Of a DNA stretch of 64,000 bases, positions 31,562 through 45,116 are shown in pieces (position 1 is the first letter of the stretch; the number at the start of each line of letters is the position of its first letter). The notes beneath the pieces are model-generated. The model saw only the letters and a program-made list of their open reading frames with translations, made no database searches and was not told the origin of the DNA. The DNA is from Cranoglanis bouderius (lineage: Eukaryota; Chordata; Actinopteri; Siluriformes; Cranoglanididae), in the NCBI GenBank assembly GCA_023630585.1, contig CM042544.1, forward strand, positions 16,964,256-17,028,255, in the 5' to 3' direction. The position numbers and the translations under genes were made by a program.

Positions 31562-32953
31562 CAGTGCCCCCCACTAATATTGGCACCCTTGGTAAATATG
31601 AGCAAAGAAGGCTGTGAAAAATTGTCTTTATTGTTTAACCTTTTGATCTTTTGTTTAAAAACAAATTCACAAAAATACTCTGCTCTCATGGAAATCAGAC
31701 AACTGCAAACACAACACAGGTTTATCAAAAAATATATCTTTGTTAAATATAGGTGTGCAACAATTATTGGCACCCTTTTAGTCAATACTTTGTGCTACCT
31801 CCCTTTTGCCAAGATAACAGCTCTGTGTCTTCTCCTATAAAGCCTGATGAGGTTGGAGAATCGACTGATCCTTCCAACATCCCATAGGTTTTCTATGGGT
31901 TTCAAGTCAGGGGACTTTGATGGCCATGGCAGGACTTTTTTGGTCAGTAAACCAAGATCCAACCATGGCCCATATTAAGCTTTTTGGTAGAGGTTTTCAT
32001 TTAATATCTGTTGATATTTGATAGAGTCCATGATGCCATGTACCCTAACAAAATGTCCAGGTCCTCTGGCAGAAAAACAGCCCCAAAACATTAAAGAGCC
32101 ACCACCATATTTAACCGTGGTCATGAGATACTTTTCCATATGGCTGCCTCTCTGTGTGCACCAAAACCACCTCTGGTGTTTATTGCCAAAAAGCTCTATT
32201 TTGGTTTCATCTGTCCATAGAACCCGATCCCATTTGAAGTTCCATTAGTGTCTGGCAAACTGAAGACACTTGAGTTTGTTTTTGGATGAGAATAGAGGCT
32301 TTTTTCTTGAAACCCTTCCAAACAACTTGTGGTGACCTTCTGACCCCAAGATGCAACTAACTTCTGCAATTCTCCAGCTGTGATCCTTGGAGATTTTTTG
32401 GCCACTCGAACCATCCTCTTCACAGTACGTTGAGACAATATAGACACACGTCCAATTCCAGGTTGATTCATAACATTTCCAGTTGACTGGAACTTCTTAA
32501 TTATTGCCCTGATGGTGAAAATGGGCATTTTCAATGCTTGTGCTATTTTCTTATAGCCACTTCCCATTTTGTGAAGCTTAACAACCTTTTGCCGCACATC
32601 ACAGCTATATTCCTTGGTCTTACCCATTGTTATGAATGACTAAGGGAATTTGGCCTATGTGTTACCTCATATTTATACCCCTGTGAAACAGGAAGTCATA
32701 GTTGAACAATTCCCTGTTCCTAATCACCCAGGTATACTAAAAAAAATTTAAATCTCAATGGGAATATACTTCAAATATATTTTTTCTCATATGAATTCAT
32801 AGGGGTGCCAATAATTGTTGCACACCTATATTTAACAAAGATAAATTGTGAATTTTTTGAACAAAAGATCAAAAGGTTAAACAATAAAAACAATTTTTCA
32901 CAGCCTTCTTTGCTCATATTTACCAAGGGTGCCGATATTAGTGGAGGGCACTG
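31562..32953 (-). mobile_element. Tc1-like family A, full-length outline (1392 bp)
   Basis: Left end CAGTGCCCCCCACTAATATT, right end 'gatattagtggagggcactg'. Right flank is TA; left flank is CA, probably a mutated TA. Both terminal repeats continue inward for about 180 bases. It is shorter than expected because parts of the central transposase are deleted (around 31855-31990). Confidence 0.92.
31800..32627 (-). pseudogene. Tc1-like family A transposase
   Basis: Minus-strand start at 32627: MGKTKEYSCDVRQKVVKLHK, MGSGYKKIAQALKMPIFTIR, AIIKKFQSTGNVMNQPGIGR, VSILSQRTVKRMVRVAKKSP and RITAGELQKLVASWGQKV. This is a well-preserved N-terminal bipartite helix-turn-helix region, which would bind the element's terminal repeats. 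After about residue 110 the frame passes through a deletion and the central domain appears only in pieces in other frames (GFYGQMKPK region, then 32018-32248 on the opposite strand as antisense). The block with the second Asp and Glu is mostly deleted. It is the best-kept DNA-binding domain of this family in the window, without a catalytic domain. Confidence 0.85.
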
Positions 32954-32955
32954 TA

Positions 32956-33376
32956 TCTCTTTAATTCTCATACTGTCTTGTGGATGGTTGTAAATGGTGA
33001 AGTGAGGCATCTGTTTAATAAAATTGGAGAAAGTGGTAGTTTACGACCAATGTTCTAAACACATGGTACCGACATGTGGTACTTCAGCATAAAGAACTCT
33101 TTCTCTCCAATAAGCAATTTCCTCTCAAAACAAGCATCTGTTTCTCACTCAGTCATTGAGAGCCATTTTGTTCTTTGAACTGTCTGCATGTACTTGGTAA
33201 AAATAACTAGAACAGGTACTCCTGCATTATAGCTTCCTCTAAGCATGCTTTGTTTCTTTTTTGAGTCACTTACCTAATGTTCCCTAATTACTCTGGTGAA
33301 AAACTTTTTCTATTAGTTCAGCCATCATGTCTCTCATTCACCCAGTATTCCTTTATGTCCTGCCATAAACGTAATA
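32956..33376. other. No recognisable feature
   Basis: Nothing supported. Confidence 0.45.
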
Positions 33377-33415
33377 ACATACCAGTTAAAGGTTTGGATG
33401 CACTAGATTGAAAAA
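33377..33415. mobile_element. Truncated Tc1 end ('accagttaaaggtttggatg')
   Basis: Resembles the common fish Tc1 terminal motif 'accagtcaaaagtttggaca'. It ends in an A run and a (TA)n tract. Confidence 0.5.
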
Positions 33416-33426
33416 AAAAAAAAAAT

Positions 33427-33427
<1 letters not shown>

Positions 33428-33511
<84 letters not shown>
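33428..33511. repeat. (TA)n microsatellite
   Basis: About 84 bases of alternating AT. Confidence 0.97.
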
Positions 33512-33513
<2 letters not shown>

Positions 33514-33541
33514 CCTTCAAATTAATGAAATTAAATGTTTG

Positions 33542-33910
33542 TACATTTAAAAAAAAAAAAAACGTAAAGTCAATATTTTGTGTGACAAAAAAATAAAAAT
33601 AATAGTATAATAATAGTAGTCTCCGGTATAAGTTGTGCAGTTTTATAAGGAAATTAGCTGGTAAGTTTTATTGAGCATCTTGCAGAACCAGACACAGTTC
33701 TTCTGGAGACTTACGTAATATGCTGCTTTCTTTAATGACATACAAACATTTTTCTGTAACATTTTGTTAACATTTTGTGCTAGAAAACTAATGTTTGGGA
33801 ATCTAAAATGTTTTTTGTACTGACTTGATAATGTAGAAGTCATAAAATAAAAAATCTATAACAAAGTTTGCACTAAAAAAAATAGGATGCCTAAAACTTT
33901 TGCAAAGTAC
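33542..33910. mobile_element. MITE 'actgtgcaaaagttttaggc', inverted 5'-truncated copy
   Basis: Reverse complement of the 13734-14276 element over most of its length ('agaagtcataaaataaaaaa', 'ggatgcctaaaacttttgca'). The right end is cut at 'aaagtac'. Internal sequence between the 'tactatt' and 'aaattagctgg' parts is partly rearranged. Confidence 0.8.
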
Positions 33911-34655
33911 GGCCCGCCCCCTCTTTCAGCTCAAGTATACCTCACAGTCTTTTTGAAAAATGCAACTTAAATGGGTGTGGATGGCTGCGAGAAGAAGGGA
34001 GGGGAGTGGTTATGGCAGGGCAAGGCAGGAGAGGAAGAGGGGGGTGAGCAACTGTCATCTGTCAGTGGCCCATGCCAACTCTCACTAAAAATCAGTGGTA
34101 AAGTGTGCGGAATTGTAAGATTTGTATAGCTTGCAAAGTTAAAGTCCAATGAAATACATTGACTACCACCTGTTTTTTCCCTTTAAAAGTAACTGAATGC
34201 CCTGTTACATATGTTACATATATTGGATTAATCATAATTTCGTAGAATTGTATACATATAAATGTACATATTTTTGTAATGTTTTATTTTGCCCTATCAT
34301 CAGGAGATTGCATTGATGCCACAGGGAGCAAAATTGACCTTGATCTGTGTATGAAAGAGATAGCATACTCTCGCCCCTCTCTCAATCAAAGTGACACTAG
34401 ACACTAGACGCAGGTGTCTGTGAATTCATGTATGTGGAAGAGGGTGGATAGCGTTTTCCTCCAATTGTGTTATGATGCCCTGTGACACACTGTGATGTGT
34501 AGATACTTTGGCTAGCTTTACATGTCACTACCTATGGTTGGTAATTGTCTTGAGCTGGCCAGTGGGTGGGAAATGACAGATGACCAAATTGAGGAGAAAA
34601 TGAGGAAAAATTATAAATGCATTTTTATCAAGTAGTTTTAGATGAACCAACATGG
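33911..34655. other. No recognised gene
   Basis: A GC-richer patch at 33911-34050. No gene supported. Confidence 0.4.
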
Positions 34656-34659
34656 AACC

Positions 34660-34758
34660 CAAAGTTAACTCATGCAAATATTGGGAGAACATGTGAAACT
34701 CCACACAAATAGTAACTCAAGCTCCAGGGACCCTGGAGCTGTGAAATGGCAATGCTTA
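34660..34758 (-). mobile_element. SINE-like retroposon fragment, inverted
   Basis: 'gggagaacatgtgaaactcc', 'agctccagggaccctggagc' and 'gaaatggcaatgctta' are the reverse complement of the head of the family at 27700 and 51912. Confidence 0.7.
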
Positions 34759-36618
34759 TAAGTATTTAAGTGTCACTTTTTGTCAGAGTGTTGCCTTTTG
34801 AGGTGATAATTGATGTGATTCTTCCATTTATATATTTCCCTATTATAAGTTTTTTGTATTTTGATTACTTTTTTTTATATTTATGATACAGTCTTTGGAG
34901 TAACTACATCTCATTTCACTACGTTTTGTACCTGCTATGAACACACATGTGACACATAATACTTGAATCTTGAATCCATTACAGTTACTTAGCTGTCAGA
35001 TTTTGTCATTTATAATTTGGCTGACTGATAGCACTTGCAAGTACTAGAACACACCAGCCCTCCTGTTCATTTGAGGCTATCTCTCTGTTCTTCCTGCAAC
35101 TACTCCCTTACATTTAGTTCTGGCCAGTTAATGAAAACACAGTGAATTGGTACTATTGTATCACTGTTTTCAGCATGGATTGTATTCGACCTCACTTGCC
35201 TCACATGCCAAGTAAAAAGCATGTGGAAATGAAATCATGTAAAACAGAAATATAGTTTTCATGTTATTGATAATTGTGTTCTTGAATTCAAAGGTCATCC
35301 CAACAAAACCCTCCCAATACTTTCCCTTAGTATTACACTGTAATTATAGACTGTGCCTTTAAAGTATAGTATGATAGAATCTTGTCTCCAAAGATCTTTC
35401 ATTCAAACTGAGCAGAAGTGTATGTCATTTACAGTATACCCAGCATGACGAGGAAACAGTGCTAGTGTTCCCCTGTCGTCAAAGTCCAAACAGTTCTGGT
35501 GACGTCATGTGTGTCAAAGCCACATTGATAGCAGTGGCTCGTATGGTCATCAAAGTGGAAAACACAGACTTTCAACTGATAAAGAATCAATGTGGAGGCT
35601 GGTAGAGTCTAGGGGCCTGGCGGCCTCAGCTATGTGGGATTTCCTTTGCTGGATACGACCATTGGAACTTCAGTGATATAACAAGCCATGGAAACAATGG
35701 CACAATAGATTACAAACAGCTCTTTTCAGTCAGGCATGTTATTTCTGAAATGTGAGGCTAAGCAAGGCTCCAGGTCACCTTTTGCCTAGTTTTCATTCTT
35801 TTTCTGAGCATCTGCACACAATTTCATTCACTCTAGTACACCAGCCAGGCTCTAGGGCAGAATAACACAGTGTGATGTTCGGTTGTGATGCAAAGCACTA
35901 CACATGCCTGTTTATCCTTTGCCAGGCATTGTTGTCAGGAGATATGCTGTGCTGATGATGCAGAGAGGCTGTCTTCTGATGGAGTACACAGAGTTTGATA
36001 CATGCTTTCTTTATTCATATTATGGGCCTGTATAGTGGCTAAACTACAGAACAAGGCTGTTTATTTGGGAGTCATGGTAAGTTTACAGAGACATCATAAT
36101 GGTCAAATGTCAATTCTGGACCATGGATGGACATATTAAATTACAGAAAATGTTTGCCACTTCTTTCACATATGCACTTACAGTGTCAGATTGTATCACA
36201 GAGGTAAAATTGAAAAAATATTTTTTGAGCAACCAAATGCTTAGCTTTTATGGTTAAATACATAATTTCTACATATTTGTTTTGGTATTTTCAAATTAAT
36301 ATTGCTATCTTATTATGGCAGCTCACTTGTAATTTTTATATGCTCTTATATTTTTTAATACAAAAATGTATTACATATTCGATGCCTTTCTAACCTGGAA
36401 TACAGATACAGTTATTTATAGTGCCATGCCTTGGACCATGAGCAAAAGATATAATACAGTAACAAAAGCAAAGAATCAAACTCTAATGTTTTCGATACCT
36501 TCATGTAATTTATTGTACAGTTAATATCACTGTTGCTGTCACGGTATTGAATGTCAAAAACAGCCAAAGCACACACATTCAAGATACATTGAATGACAGT
36601 GAATAAATATGCTTTACA
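34759..36618. other. Repeat-poor stretch, no gene recognised
   Basis: Mostly unique-looking sequence. Confidence 0.45.
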
Positions 36619-36619
36619 G

Positions 36620-36653
<34 letters not shown>
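36619..36653. repeat. Poly(A) tract
   Basis: About 35 A. No retroposon body recognised upstream. Confidence 0.95.
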
Positions 36654-36657
<4 letters not shown>

Positions 36658-36767
36658 TTAACCAAAGAGTGTTTAGTCAGCTTATTTATATAAGTCAGTG
36701 ATTTCATGAGCTTGATTTAGTATGTCATGGACAGATTAGATACACCATATTCATATGGTTGGGGTGA

Positions 36768-36797
36768 AATGAATGAATGAATGAATGAATGAATGAA
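36768..36797. repeat. (GAAT)n microsatellite
   Basis: Six to seven GAAT units. Confidence 0.95.
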
Positions 36798-37375
36798 CAA
36801 ACGAATGAGCTGCCCAAAATGTTCCGAGTGTAAATATTGACATACATTTTTAACTTAAGTTGCAGAGTTAACTCGCCAACTCTGAATATGGCCCTGTAGT
36901 TATAATTTAGTAAAGCATTCACTTTGAGAAGCAGTCAGTGTTTTGTAAGGCTAATAATTATAATGGATTCAAAAACATACTTGTTGCACATTTCAGACAC
37001 TCCACTGCGATTTTCAGTGGTAGTTAGATAGCCATCTAACATGAGTTAACTTGACAGGATTTCTGTGAAGATTTCTAAACCATACAATCTGTACACAATC
37101 AATTTGAGTAAAGAAAAAAAAAAAATCACAGTTGTATTTCATTACGATCCACTCAGTTCTGCATAACCTTCCTATTTCAAGCCAGCACTGATGGCATTTA
37201 TGTGCAGCATTCAACACCACATGTCTTTATTACATTTTGGGTTGTAGTTAACTAGTTAGCTCAGGCACTAATTTCAATAACACTTTGGTGTTGAGAAATT
37301 TGCTGAACCCTTTGACAATGAGTTTCTATAGATAATTATTATTACAATTATTTCAAAAAGTGAAGATTGGCAGAC
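36798..37375. other. No recognisable feature
   Basis: Nothing supported. Confidence 0.45.

Positions 37376-37429
<54 letters not shown>
37376..37429. repeat. (AAT)n microsatellite
   Basis: About 54 bases of AAT. Confidence 0.97.
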
Positions 37430-37430
<1 letters not shown>

Positions 37431-39249
37431 CAGCTTAACAATGTTCTGTAATAAAATGAAGTGATGATTCTACAGCCAAGAAGTAATATTTGAAAGTCAT
37501 CAGAATGTTATTAATGTATGAAAGTAACAACACTTAAGCAAGTGACAAATGTGTCCATTTGCTTTTGAAGATTCATTGAAGTAACCATTAAAGCTGGCAC
37601 AAACATTTGTGCTGAGTAAAGCAGAAATACTTCCAAAAACATACTTAACTACAGTAATGAGGTACTTCTACTTTATTACTATACATCACTGTCTAAAAGG
37701 TGAACTGGCTAGTTAAGAAGCACTCCCAGTGTACAGTATGATCAATCAGACCTATCAGACACCTGGGTAAAAATATAAGCACATAAAAGAGCAATGCATT
37801 GTTTCTCAGGCCTAGTTTTTGGCACTCGATTTGATTTGAAGATTTTTTTTTTTTTGTATTTTCCCTGTTCTGGTTAATCTCATCAGCTATTTTTTTACAA
37901 TTATCCTGTATTGGCACACAAATGATCATTAGAGACATTCAGATGAAGGAACTATGTCTGATGTCTATTTGATTTTCCAGTGATAGCAGTTTTGCCTAGA
38001 AAGAATTGGTGTACAGTAGATCCAGATGTATAATGGAGCCCAGAAAGTCTGCTAATACATCCTTCTCTGCTCTCCAGAGTCTCCTCATACAAGGGTGAAA
38101 CTAGGACAATTACAAGATACACCCAGTAAATTGTTTCCATCTTTAGAGTGAGGAAACAATCAAGAAGAAGTTATGACACAGGTGAAGAGAAGGTTTATGG
38201 ATACTCATTATTGGCAGCCTATTAAATAGTGCTACTTTTATAAAACATATATTTCAGGGTATGCGTTCTAGTCTTCTGAGAAGCTTTTTATTGGAATGAT
38301 GGTGCTTTCTGATTTACTGAGTATCTGCCCAGTTTTTAGATTTCATAATTTAGCTTTTTAAATGAACAAAACCTGCACTAAAAAAGTATCGAACATGTGT
38401 TGGATAATAAATAAGGAATTATACAAAAATAATACATGTTGGGGTGATGTGATACAGCACAGTGTGAAGTGTATTATTCTGTACATAGCACAATGATGTT
38501 TCATTTATTGATGAATGACAAATTGTGTTGTTGTTTTTTTTAACTGTTTGTAGTTGCATTTAATGTTTAAGACCGAAACACAGCTTGACACATGACTGAG
38601 AAACTGGAAATCGGAATCTTCTCTGTCCTGCAGACCTTCCCATATTAAGAAACCTAAAAAGTAAAGATACCCAAGACTCATTCTATAAATGATGCATAAA
38701 AATTTATTAACAACAACAACAAAAAAAAAACTTCACCATATCAACGATTATATATTTTTCTTCATTAACCAAAAAATACTTTTTTTAACCTGTTTAGTAG
38801 CTTTAATTTATGTGGAACGTTCACCACGGAAGTTTCTGTGAATGCATGTGTGAATTAATGATAATGTATAGGAATGAGTGCATTAACATAAGTCTATCAT
38901 TTATGGAACTACTGTCAATTTAATAAAAAATTAATGCACTCATTCTGCCAGACTGTGGCATAAATCCATTTTATAACATGGCTGCTTCTTTCACTAGTAA
39001 AATGTCTAATTGGAGATGGGTGGAAATCTATACTCTATCTACACTATGTCTGTGTGTTTGAAAGACCTGACAGTTTTGAGCTTTGGCTGCTCCCCACAAG
39101 GAAAAAAACAGCATTTAATAAAAAAAAATTAAAAGAGCCAAAGATTTCCTTTTGGTTACCGAGGTTAAGGTTAAATGTAAGTGTAGACATAGGATTAATT
39201 AGTTGCATTAATAATTATATCATTTGAAGGTTCTCATAATGATGGTAAG
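37430..39249. other. Repeat-poor stretch, no gene recognised
   Basis: AT-rich, several poly(A)/poly(T) runs. No supported gene. Confidence 0.45.
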
Positions 39250-39255
39250 ACAAAC

Positions 39256-39261
39256 GTGTGT

Positions 39262-39327
<66 letters not shown>

Positions 39328-39398
39328 ATGTGTGTGTGTGTGTGCATGTGTGTGTGTGTGCGTGTGTGCATGTGTGTGTGTGTGTGTGTGTGTGTGTG
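39256..39398. repeat. (GT)n microsatellite with interruptions
   Basis: About 140 bases of GT with periodic 'gcat' and 'cgtg' interruptions. Confidence 0.97.
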
Positions 39399-41161
39399 GT
39401 CACAAAAGTGCAAACAGTGTGAGACACAGGCAGGAGGCTGACACACTCCACTGGAGGTGTCAGAGCCAGAGTGAAGAGCCAAGGGTCAGACAGGGCAACA
39501 TGTTGAATGATGACAGCAACATCACTGTCTTACAGGGCTGGCAAAAAAAACCTGAAACTCTGGATACATATACCAGGGTACCATAATCAGAATAAAAAAA
39601 CAACATATTTAAAAATAAAAAACAATCTAGAAAAAATAAGTCCTCACCACCACTAAGAATGTGATTATCTGATATAGAGTATATGTATGTTAATTTGAAT
39701 TGCACTGTGTATCCTTTACAAAAACAAAAAACAAAAGTAGCAGTCAGAAGATGCAATCACAAGCCTGACTTGTTGTCAGCTACTACACATTTCTTGTCTC
39801 TTTTTAAAATAGAAAATAGACACTATCAACAGCTTATCTAACACTGCCATTAAAGTCTCACAATTAGGACAGCTCTAAACTTGGATTTAGACCACAGATA
39901 TTTCCCTTCCTTAAGCTGGCCCTTGCCCTTAAAAGGAAGTTCTTTAACATTTTTATCATCCTGCCCACAAGAAAAGTTCAGAAAATGGTCATGAACTTTT
40001 TTTTCTTCTTTTTTTTTTGCTATTGTAAATTTGCCATTATAATTTATGAGTATTTATAAGCAAGAAACCCCATGCACTAGATATTCACAATGCTCAAATG
40101 ACTCTTTCTTTTCCAACATCGTTACAGAGAAGTCATATTTAGTCACAAGAGGACCTAGGCACAGCAGGCTTATCTTGTTCCTGTGCTGGCTACTGTACAA
40201 AGCATTTGTTATCAGTGGTTGTAAGCCATGGGTGACTTTGGTTCTAATTCCCATGGTGGTTATCAGGTAAAGTGGGTGACAGGAATGGCTGCTATAGCAG
40301 ATAGCACAACACAAGCAGATAGAGACACAAGTTTAGATACATCTTGTATCCTGTTGTCTCATCTGATGACGCCCAATTAGCTGTCGGAGAGTGGATGAGA
40401 CAGGCACACCTCAAGGAGAAAGTGAGTTATTTTTGTATGTGTAATGAAATCAGAATTTCTACTTATCAAATAAGGTGGTTTAGTTTCTTATACAAAGAAC
40501 TACAATAACAAGAAGTGCAAATACAAAGAAAAACCAACATGAAAAGAGTTTATGGCATATTTAAAACTGTGACAGATCATTTTATTTAGAAATCACTGGC
40601 CTGTTGATTTAGAGTCCTGTGCATTGGCCCATATAGGCACCATATGCACCTTATTAATCTGTAGGGTAGAGTGTCCAAAATTATTGTGTATTATTCACTG
40701 ACAGCGTTTGTCATGAGAAGTAATATTTTATGCTGGGAATTGTGGAAAAACAAGACTTTTCTAGTGTGAAAAAAGAGACTTAGTGCTCTTTTCTTTGAAA
40801 ACGGCTGGAAATAAAGTGCTATCTCCAGTGAGCAATATAAATAAAATTGAGAGTGGTCTAAATGTAGCCAATAATCTTTTCTGGCATTTATTTACTATGT
40901 TTCCAACGTATTTTCATTTTTCTTCTTTTGTTTTTTACTCAGTATCCATGTTGAAATGTTAAATAGATACTTTAAGGGAAAAATAAAATACTGACACACT
41001 GAAAATAACCCAAACTCCTGTCGTATCCCTTCATCCCCTCTCCTGTGACTACAATTGTGCAATAGCTCACCAAGCCACAGACCACAAATTTTATTTCATT
41101 TCCCATGCTAAATATTTTTTTCTACTAATGCAGAGTTGAAATGTGTCAAACCCTGCAGTAG
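39399..41161. other. No recognised gene
   Basis: Short frames only. No splice-supported exon recognised. Confidence 0.45.
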
Positions 41162-41162
41162 G

Positions 41163-41193
<31 letters not shown>
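41162..41193. repeat. Poly(A) tract
   Basis: About 32 A. Confidence 0.95.
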
Positions 41194-41195
<2 letters not shown>

Positions 41196-42043
41196 CTACC
41201 TGGAAAAGATTTCATTGGGACTTCTAAGAATTATAAAGAAACTCTTTCCAGTGTTGCCTATTGGCTTATAAATTTATGGGGGGGTCCCATACCTGCATAA
41301 CCAAGATTTTACCATCTCTGGTAAAGGGAGCTTTGGGTTTCTAAAGGGACAAATGAACCCATTATCCATTCAGGAATTGATTCTAATCTTATTTCAAGCT
41401 TTAAAATCGGTACAAAAGAAACTAAAACTAGGTGTAAGAAACATGCGGCCATAGTTTTTGTAAATTAAAAGGAGTCATAGAAGCAGGAATATAAAAACTC
41501 TCTTAGACCAAGATTTGAACCAAGATGAATTTTAGCTGCCCTGTGTCCACAGAAGTCCTGCTTGCAATTATGTGGCAAGAAGTAGCTTCCTTGTTTATTG
41601 ACGAGATTTACTGCAGCACATCCTGCAATGTTCTTTCTGGTGAGGAACCAATTTTACTCTGTCCAAGTACATCAATGTCCAAAACTCGATCCTCTGAAGT
41701 TTTAAAGTCCGACCTGTGTCACTCACAGCATCAAGCACGTCCCAGTATATCCTAAACAGCGTTGGTCTAACTGTTACCATATATTCCACACTGAAAAAAA
41801 ATTTAATATGTGGTCGGTTAGATTTAAGAAAACATATTACGTACGCTTTAAATAAAAATATTAAGTTTCTCATCATAACGTGATGTCATTGCTTATGCTA
41901 AACTTAATTCAAACATGTTTCTAATTACAAGATTGGTTTATGTAAAGTGAGCATGATCAATTCACATATTATTAACATAAACCAATTACATTATGAAATC
42001 TTGTGGGGATGTTGGCACTGACAGGTACTATAACTATAGTATT
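41194..42043. other. No recognised gene
   Basis: Open frames at 41525-41755 plus and 41595-41876 minus overlap each other and carry no recognisable domain. Confidence 0.4.
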
Positions 42044-42045
42044 TA

Positions 42046-42405
42046 CAACCCCAATTCCAAAAAAGTTGGGATGCTGTGAAAAATGTCAATAAAAACAGAA
42101 TGCAGGGATTTGCAAATCTCATAAACCCATAGTCTATTCACAATAGAACATAGAAAACAAATGTTTAAACTGAGGAAATGTACCATTATAAGGAAAAAAT
42201 AAGGTAATTTTGAATTTGGTGGCAGCAATACGTCTCAAAAAAGTTGGGAGGGGGGCAACAAAAGGCTGGAAAAGTAAGTGTTACTAAAAAGAAACAGCTG
42301 GAGGAACATTTTGCAATTAATTAGGTTAATTGGCAACAGGTCTGTAACATGATTGGGTATAAAAAGAGTATCTTAAAGAGGCTCTCAGAAGTAAAGATTT
42401 GAAAA
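42046..42405 (+). mobile_element. Tc1-like family G, left end and leader only
   Basis: After TA: CAACCCCAATTCCAAAAAAG 'ttgggatgctgtgaaaaatg', inner repeat 'tcaaaaaagttgggaggggg' (42236-42255), then 'gaaacagctggaggaacatt' and 'gattgggtataaaaagagta'. This is the terminal repeat with IR/DR layout and leader up to just before the transposase start. The transposase is missing. Confidence 0.88.
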
Positions 42406-43670
42406 AAAGAACTGGAGTTGTAAATTAACATGACTAAACTGTGTGTGGTAGAATAGCGTAGCAGTAATGTGGCTGTTGCAGAATGCCAGCAAATTGGGTT
42501 CTATCCTCAGCTCAGGTGAGAGTGTGGAGTTTGATTTTATTCAGGGCACTGAAAATATATGATCAAATCATATTGATATCATATCATGTTGGATGTATGA
42601 AAACAAATTATGTTAATATAACTCAATTCAATCAAGTGGAACCCATGTACACATTTGAATTAAGTAAATTCAATGAGCTTTTTTTCAGTGCATTATACTC
42701 ACTGGTAAATTTAGAAATCTTATAAGACAATATAAAGCATTAGTGTAATGAAAATGCCTTTTGCTGCTTTTGCTGAGATAAAGTGTGGTATAACTGGCAC
42801 ATAGCAACAAACTTCTGAATATTCTTGCCTCTGTAATGTAAGTGTGAGTGTAATAGTTTATCCAGTCAATTTATGAAATGGTTACAGAATCTCCAGTTGT
42901 CTTCAGTGGTCAGTTTAGCACTGGCAAATGCATTGAGCCTTTCCTGATTTAGCTATGACTTAAACTGACTCAAAGAGTGAGTCCAGGTTGCCTAGTTTTA
43001 AATTTATAACAGCTGTAACAGCATGGTAGCTTGCCTGAAAGTGGAAGTAACTCTCTCATTCTGTAGACGGGTGTGGAAATGTCAGACACACGTTCATTTA
43101 ACCCTGTTCTTTACATTGTAAAAGGAAGCAAATTACAGTGTTCCCCAAGCATAAATCATATAATGTAATCTGTAACTGAAAAATGATTAGCCTCAGTGCA
43201 ATTTGGAAAACATTGCTCGGCTGGTAGTGTGAATAGATTAGAACTTATTCAGGCCTCGTGTGCTTAGCAGAGCTTAGTTTTTATGGGCTCTTGTCCTTTT
43301 GTCTGTTGTAGAAGATTACAAAAGATGTTAAATATTTCTATTACATAACAGAATTTTCTATAACAGCAGCTCTGACAGTAGTGCTGGATATAATTCAAAT
43401 CATATGTTGAAGATAGAAATGCTATCATTTCTATATTAACAGCACATTCACAAGGACTTGTATAGGATATGCGCCATATAATCAAATCTAAGAGAAAACA
43501 GGTTGACATTTATGAAAGGAGTCTCCAGTGTCAGTGTAAAGTCAAAGGCGAAGTTGTTTCACCACAAGAAAGTCTTGAGGATGTCAGGCTGGAGAAGGTT
43601 GCTTTTCTCACTATTTTTCTCCCTTATTAACTTCAAGAAGAAGTGAAGGAATGACTTGCTGCTATAACGT
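42406..43670. other. No recognisable feature
   Basis: Nothing supported. Confidence 0.45.
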
Positions 43671-43671
43671 A

Positions 43672-43995
43672 CAGTATATGGCCACAGGTATGTGGACGGC
43701 TGACCACAAACCCCATATGTGACCTCAACCCCACTAAACACCTGAACTATGAACGGGAACGCAAATTGCACCCCAGGCCTCTGCACCAGACATCAGTTCC
43801 TGACATCACTAATGCTCTTGGTGTTTGAAGGAGCACAAATCCCCACAGCCATGCTCCAAAATCTAGTGGAAAGCCTTCTCAGAAGAGTGGAGGTTATTAT
43901 AACAGCAAAGGGCGAGGCTAACTTTGGAACGAAATGCTCAGCAAGTACATATGAGTGTCATGGTCAGGCATCCACATACTTTTGGCCATATAGTG
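43672..43995. mobile_element. 324-bp Tc1-type MITE with both ends
   Basis: Left 'cagtatatggccacaggtat' then 'gtgga', right 'tccacatacttttggccata' then 'tagtg', flanked by TA (43670-43671 and 43996-43997). The interior carries the C-terminal remnant of a transposase: the frame 43749-44015 shows MLQNLVESLLRRVEVIITAK. Same family as 7800-8222 but in the opposite orientation. Confidence 0.85.
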
Positions 43996-44568
43996 TAAGC
44001 AATAACATGAACTAACCTGTTTGGATGTTCCATAACATTAACTGTACTGTAACTGTACATTAATTGTGTAACTATAAAGGGATAGAATGTATGACATGTG
44101 CTTCTTTAATAAATAAAACAAATAGGTATTGGTGGAAAACTGCTGTTGTAGAGAAGAATAAAACACTTTCATTCTGTGAACACTCAATACATGCATAGTT
44201 GTCACTGAGTAAACTATGATGGTCTGCCCGGGCTTGTTCTATTCTGTGTTTAATGCCATTCCCATGCTGCTCTACATTTAAAATTATATCTGTTAATCAA
44301 AAGTCTTAGTCATTTTACATCAGATCGCTTCTAAGGAGTGGCATTTCAAGTGAATTTTGCTATTATTCACCAACTTCCTGCTTGAAATCTAGTCAGCACT
44401 TGTAGTGGCCTATAACATGACCTATAACTTCAATCATTGGAAGGGATGTGATAAATACAAAATATTAAAAATAAATAAATAAATAAAAAACTAAGGTCAG
44501 TTAAACCACATAACATTATGTATTAACCACATAACAATTTGATTCACATTTTTTCATTTGGTCAATTA
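43996..44568. other. No recognised gene
   Basis: Contains a short (AAAT)n run at 44467-44488. Confidence 0.45.
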
Positions 44569-45116
44569 GTGTGTCCCAAATGACATACTATACACTATAC
44601 ACTTATACCATGCACTATACACACTGCCGTCTAGTGTATGAATTTTAGAAGGGTGGTATCGTCTCAAATGGCACACTTTCGGTATTGTATTAACCGGAAG
44701 ACGTCAAACACGTCAAACACACGTAAAGCGATGGAGAAGTAGCTAAACAGATAACAAAAATGAATTGGTACATTTTACCGTTCATGTTAATGTTTCCTTT
44801 TATGCCCAACAAGACTTCAGTCACCGACAGAAGGAGGCACAATCGTCACAATTTTTGCTTGCACAATTTAAAATCAACATAGAAAGTTGTGGTTGTGGCT
44901 GTGGCAATGTAAAGAGCTTTTTTTTTTTTCGTTCAGCATCTGAGCCCCTCCCCATCCGCTACATATGTGCACGAAGTGTCCATCATTCCACACTTCGTTT
45001 TTTGGTTGAATGAGTGCATCATCTGGGAACTTAAAGTGCACTTTGTTTTTTGGGGGGGTTTCAGTGTGAACACACTAATCACACAGTTTAGTGCTTTAGT
45101 GCGCGATTTGGGACGC
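44569..45116. mobile_element. 548-bp MITE with 'gtcccaaat' ends
   Basis: Left 'gtgtgtcccaaatgacatac', right 'gtgcgcgatttgggacgc'. TTA/ATTA flanks both sides. No coding. TIR and duplication size suggest a PIF/Harbinger- or hAT-type MITE. Confidence 0.65.

Noticed and set aside
44461..44490. Poly-purine/AAAT run as a retroposon tail
   Set aside because: No recognisable retroposon body precedes it.
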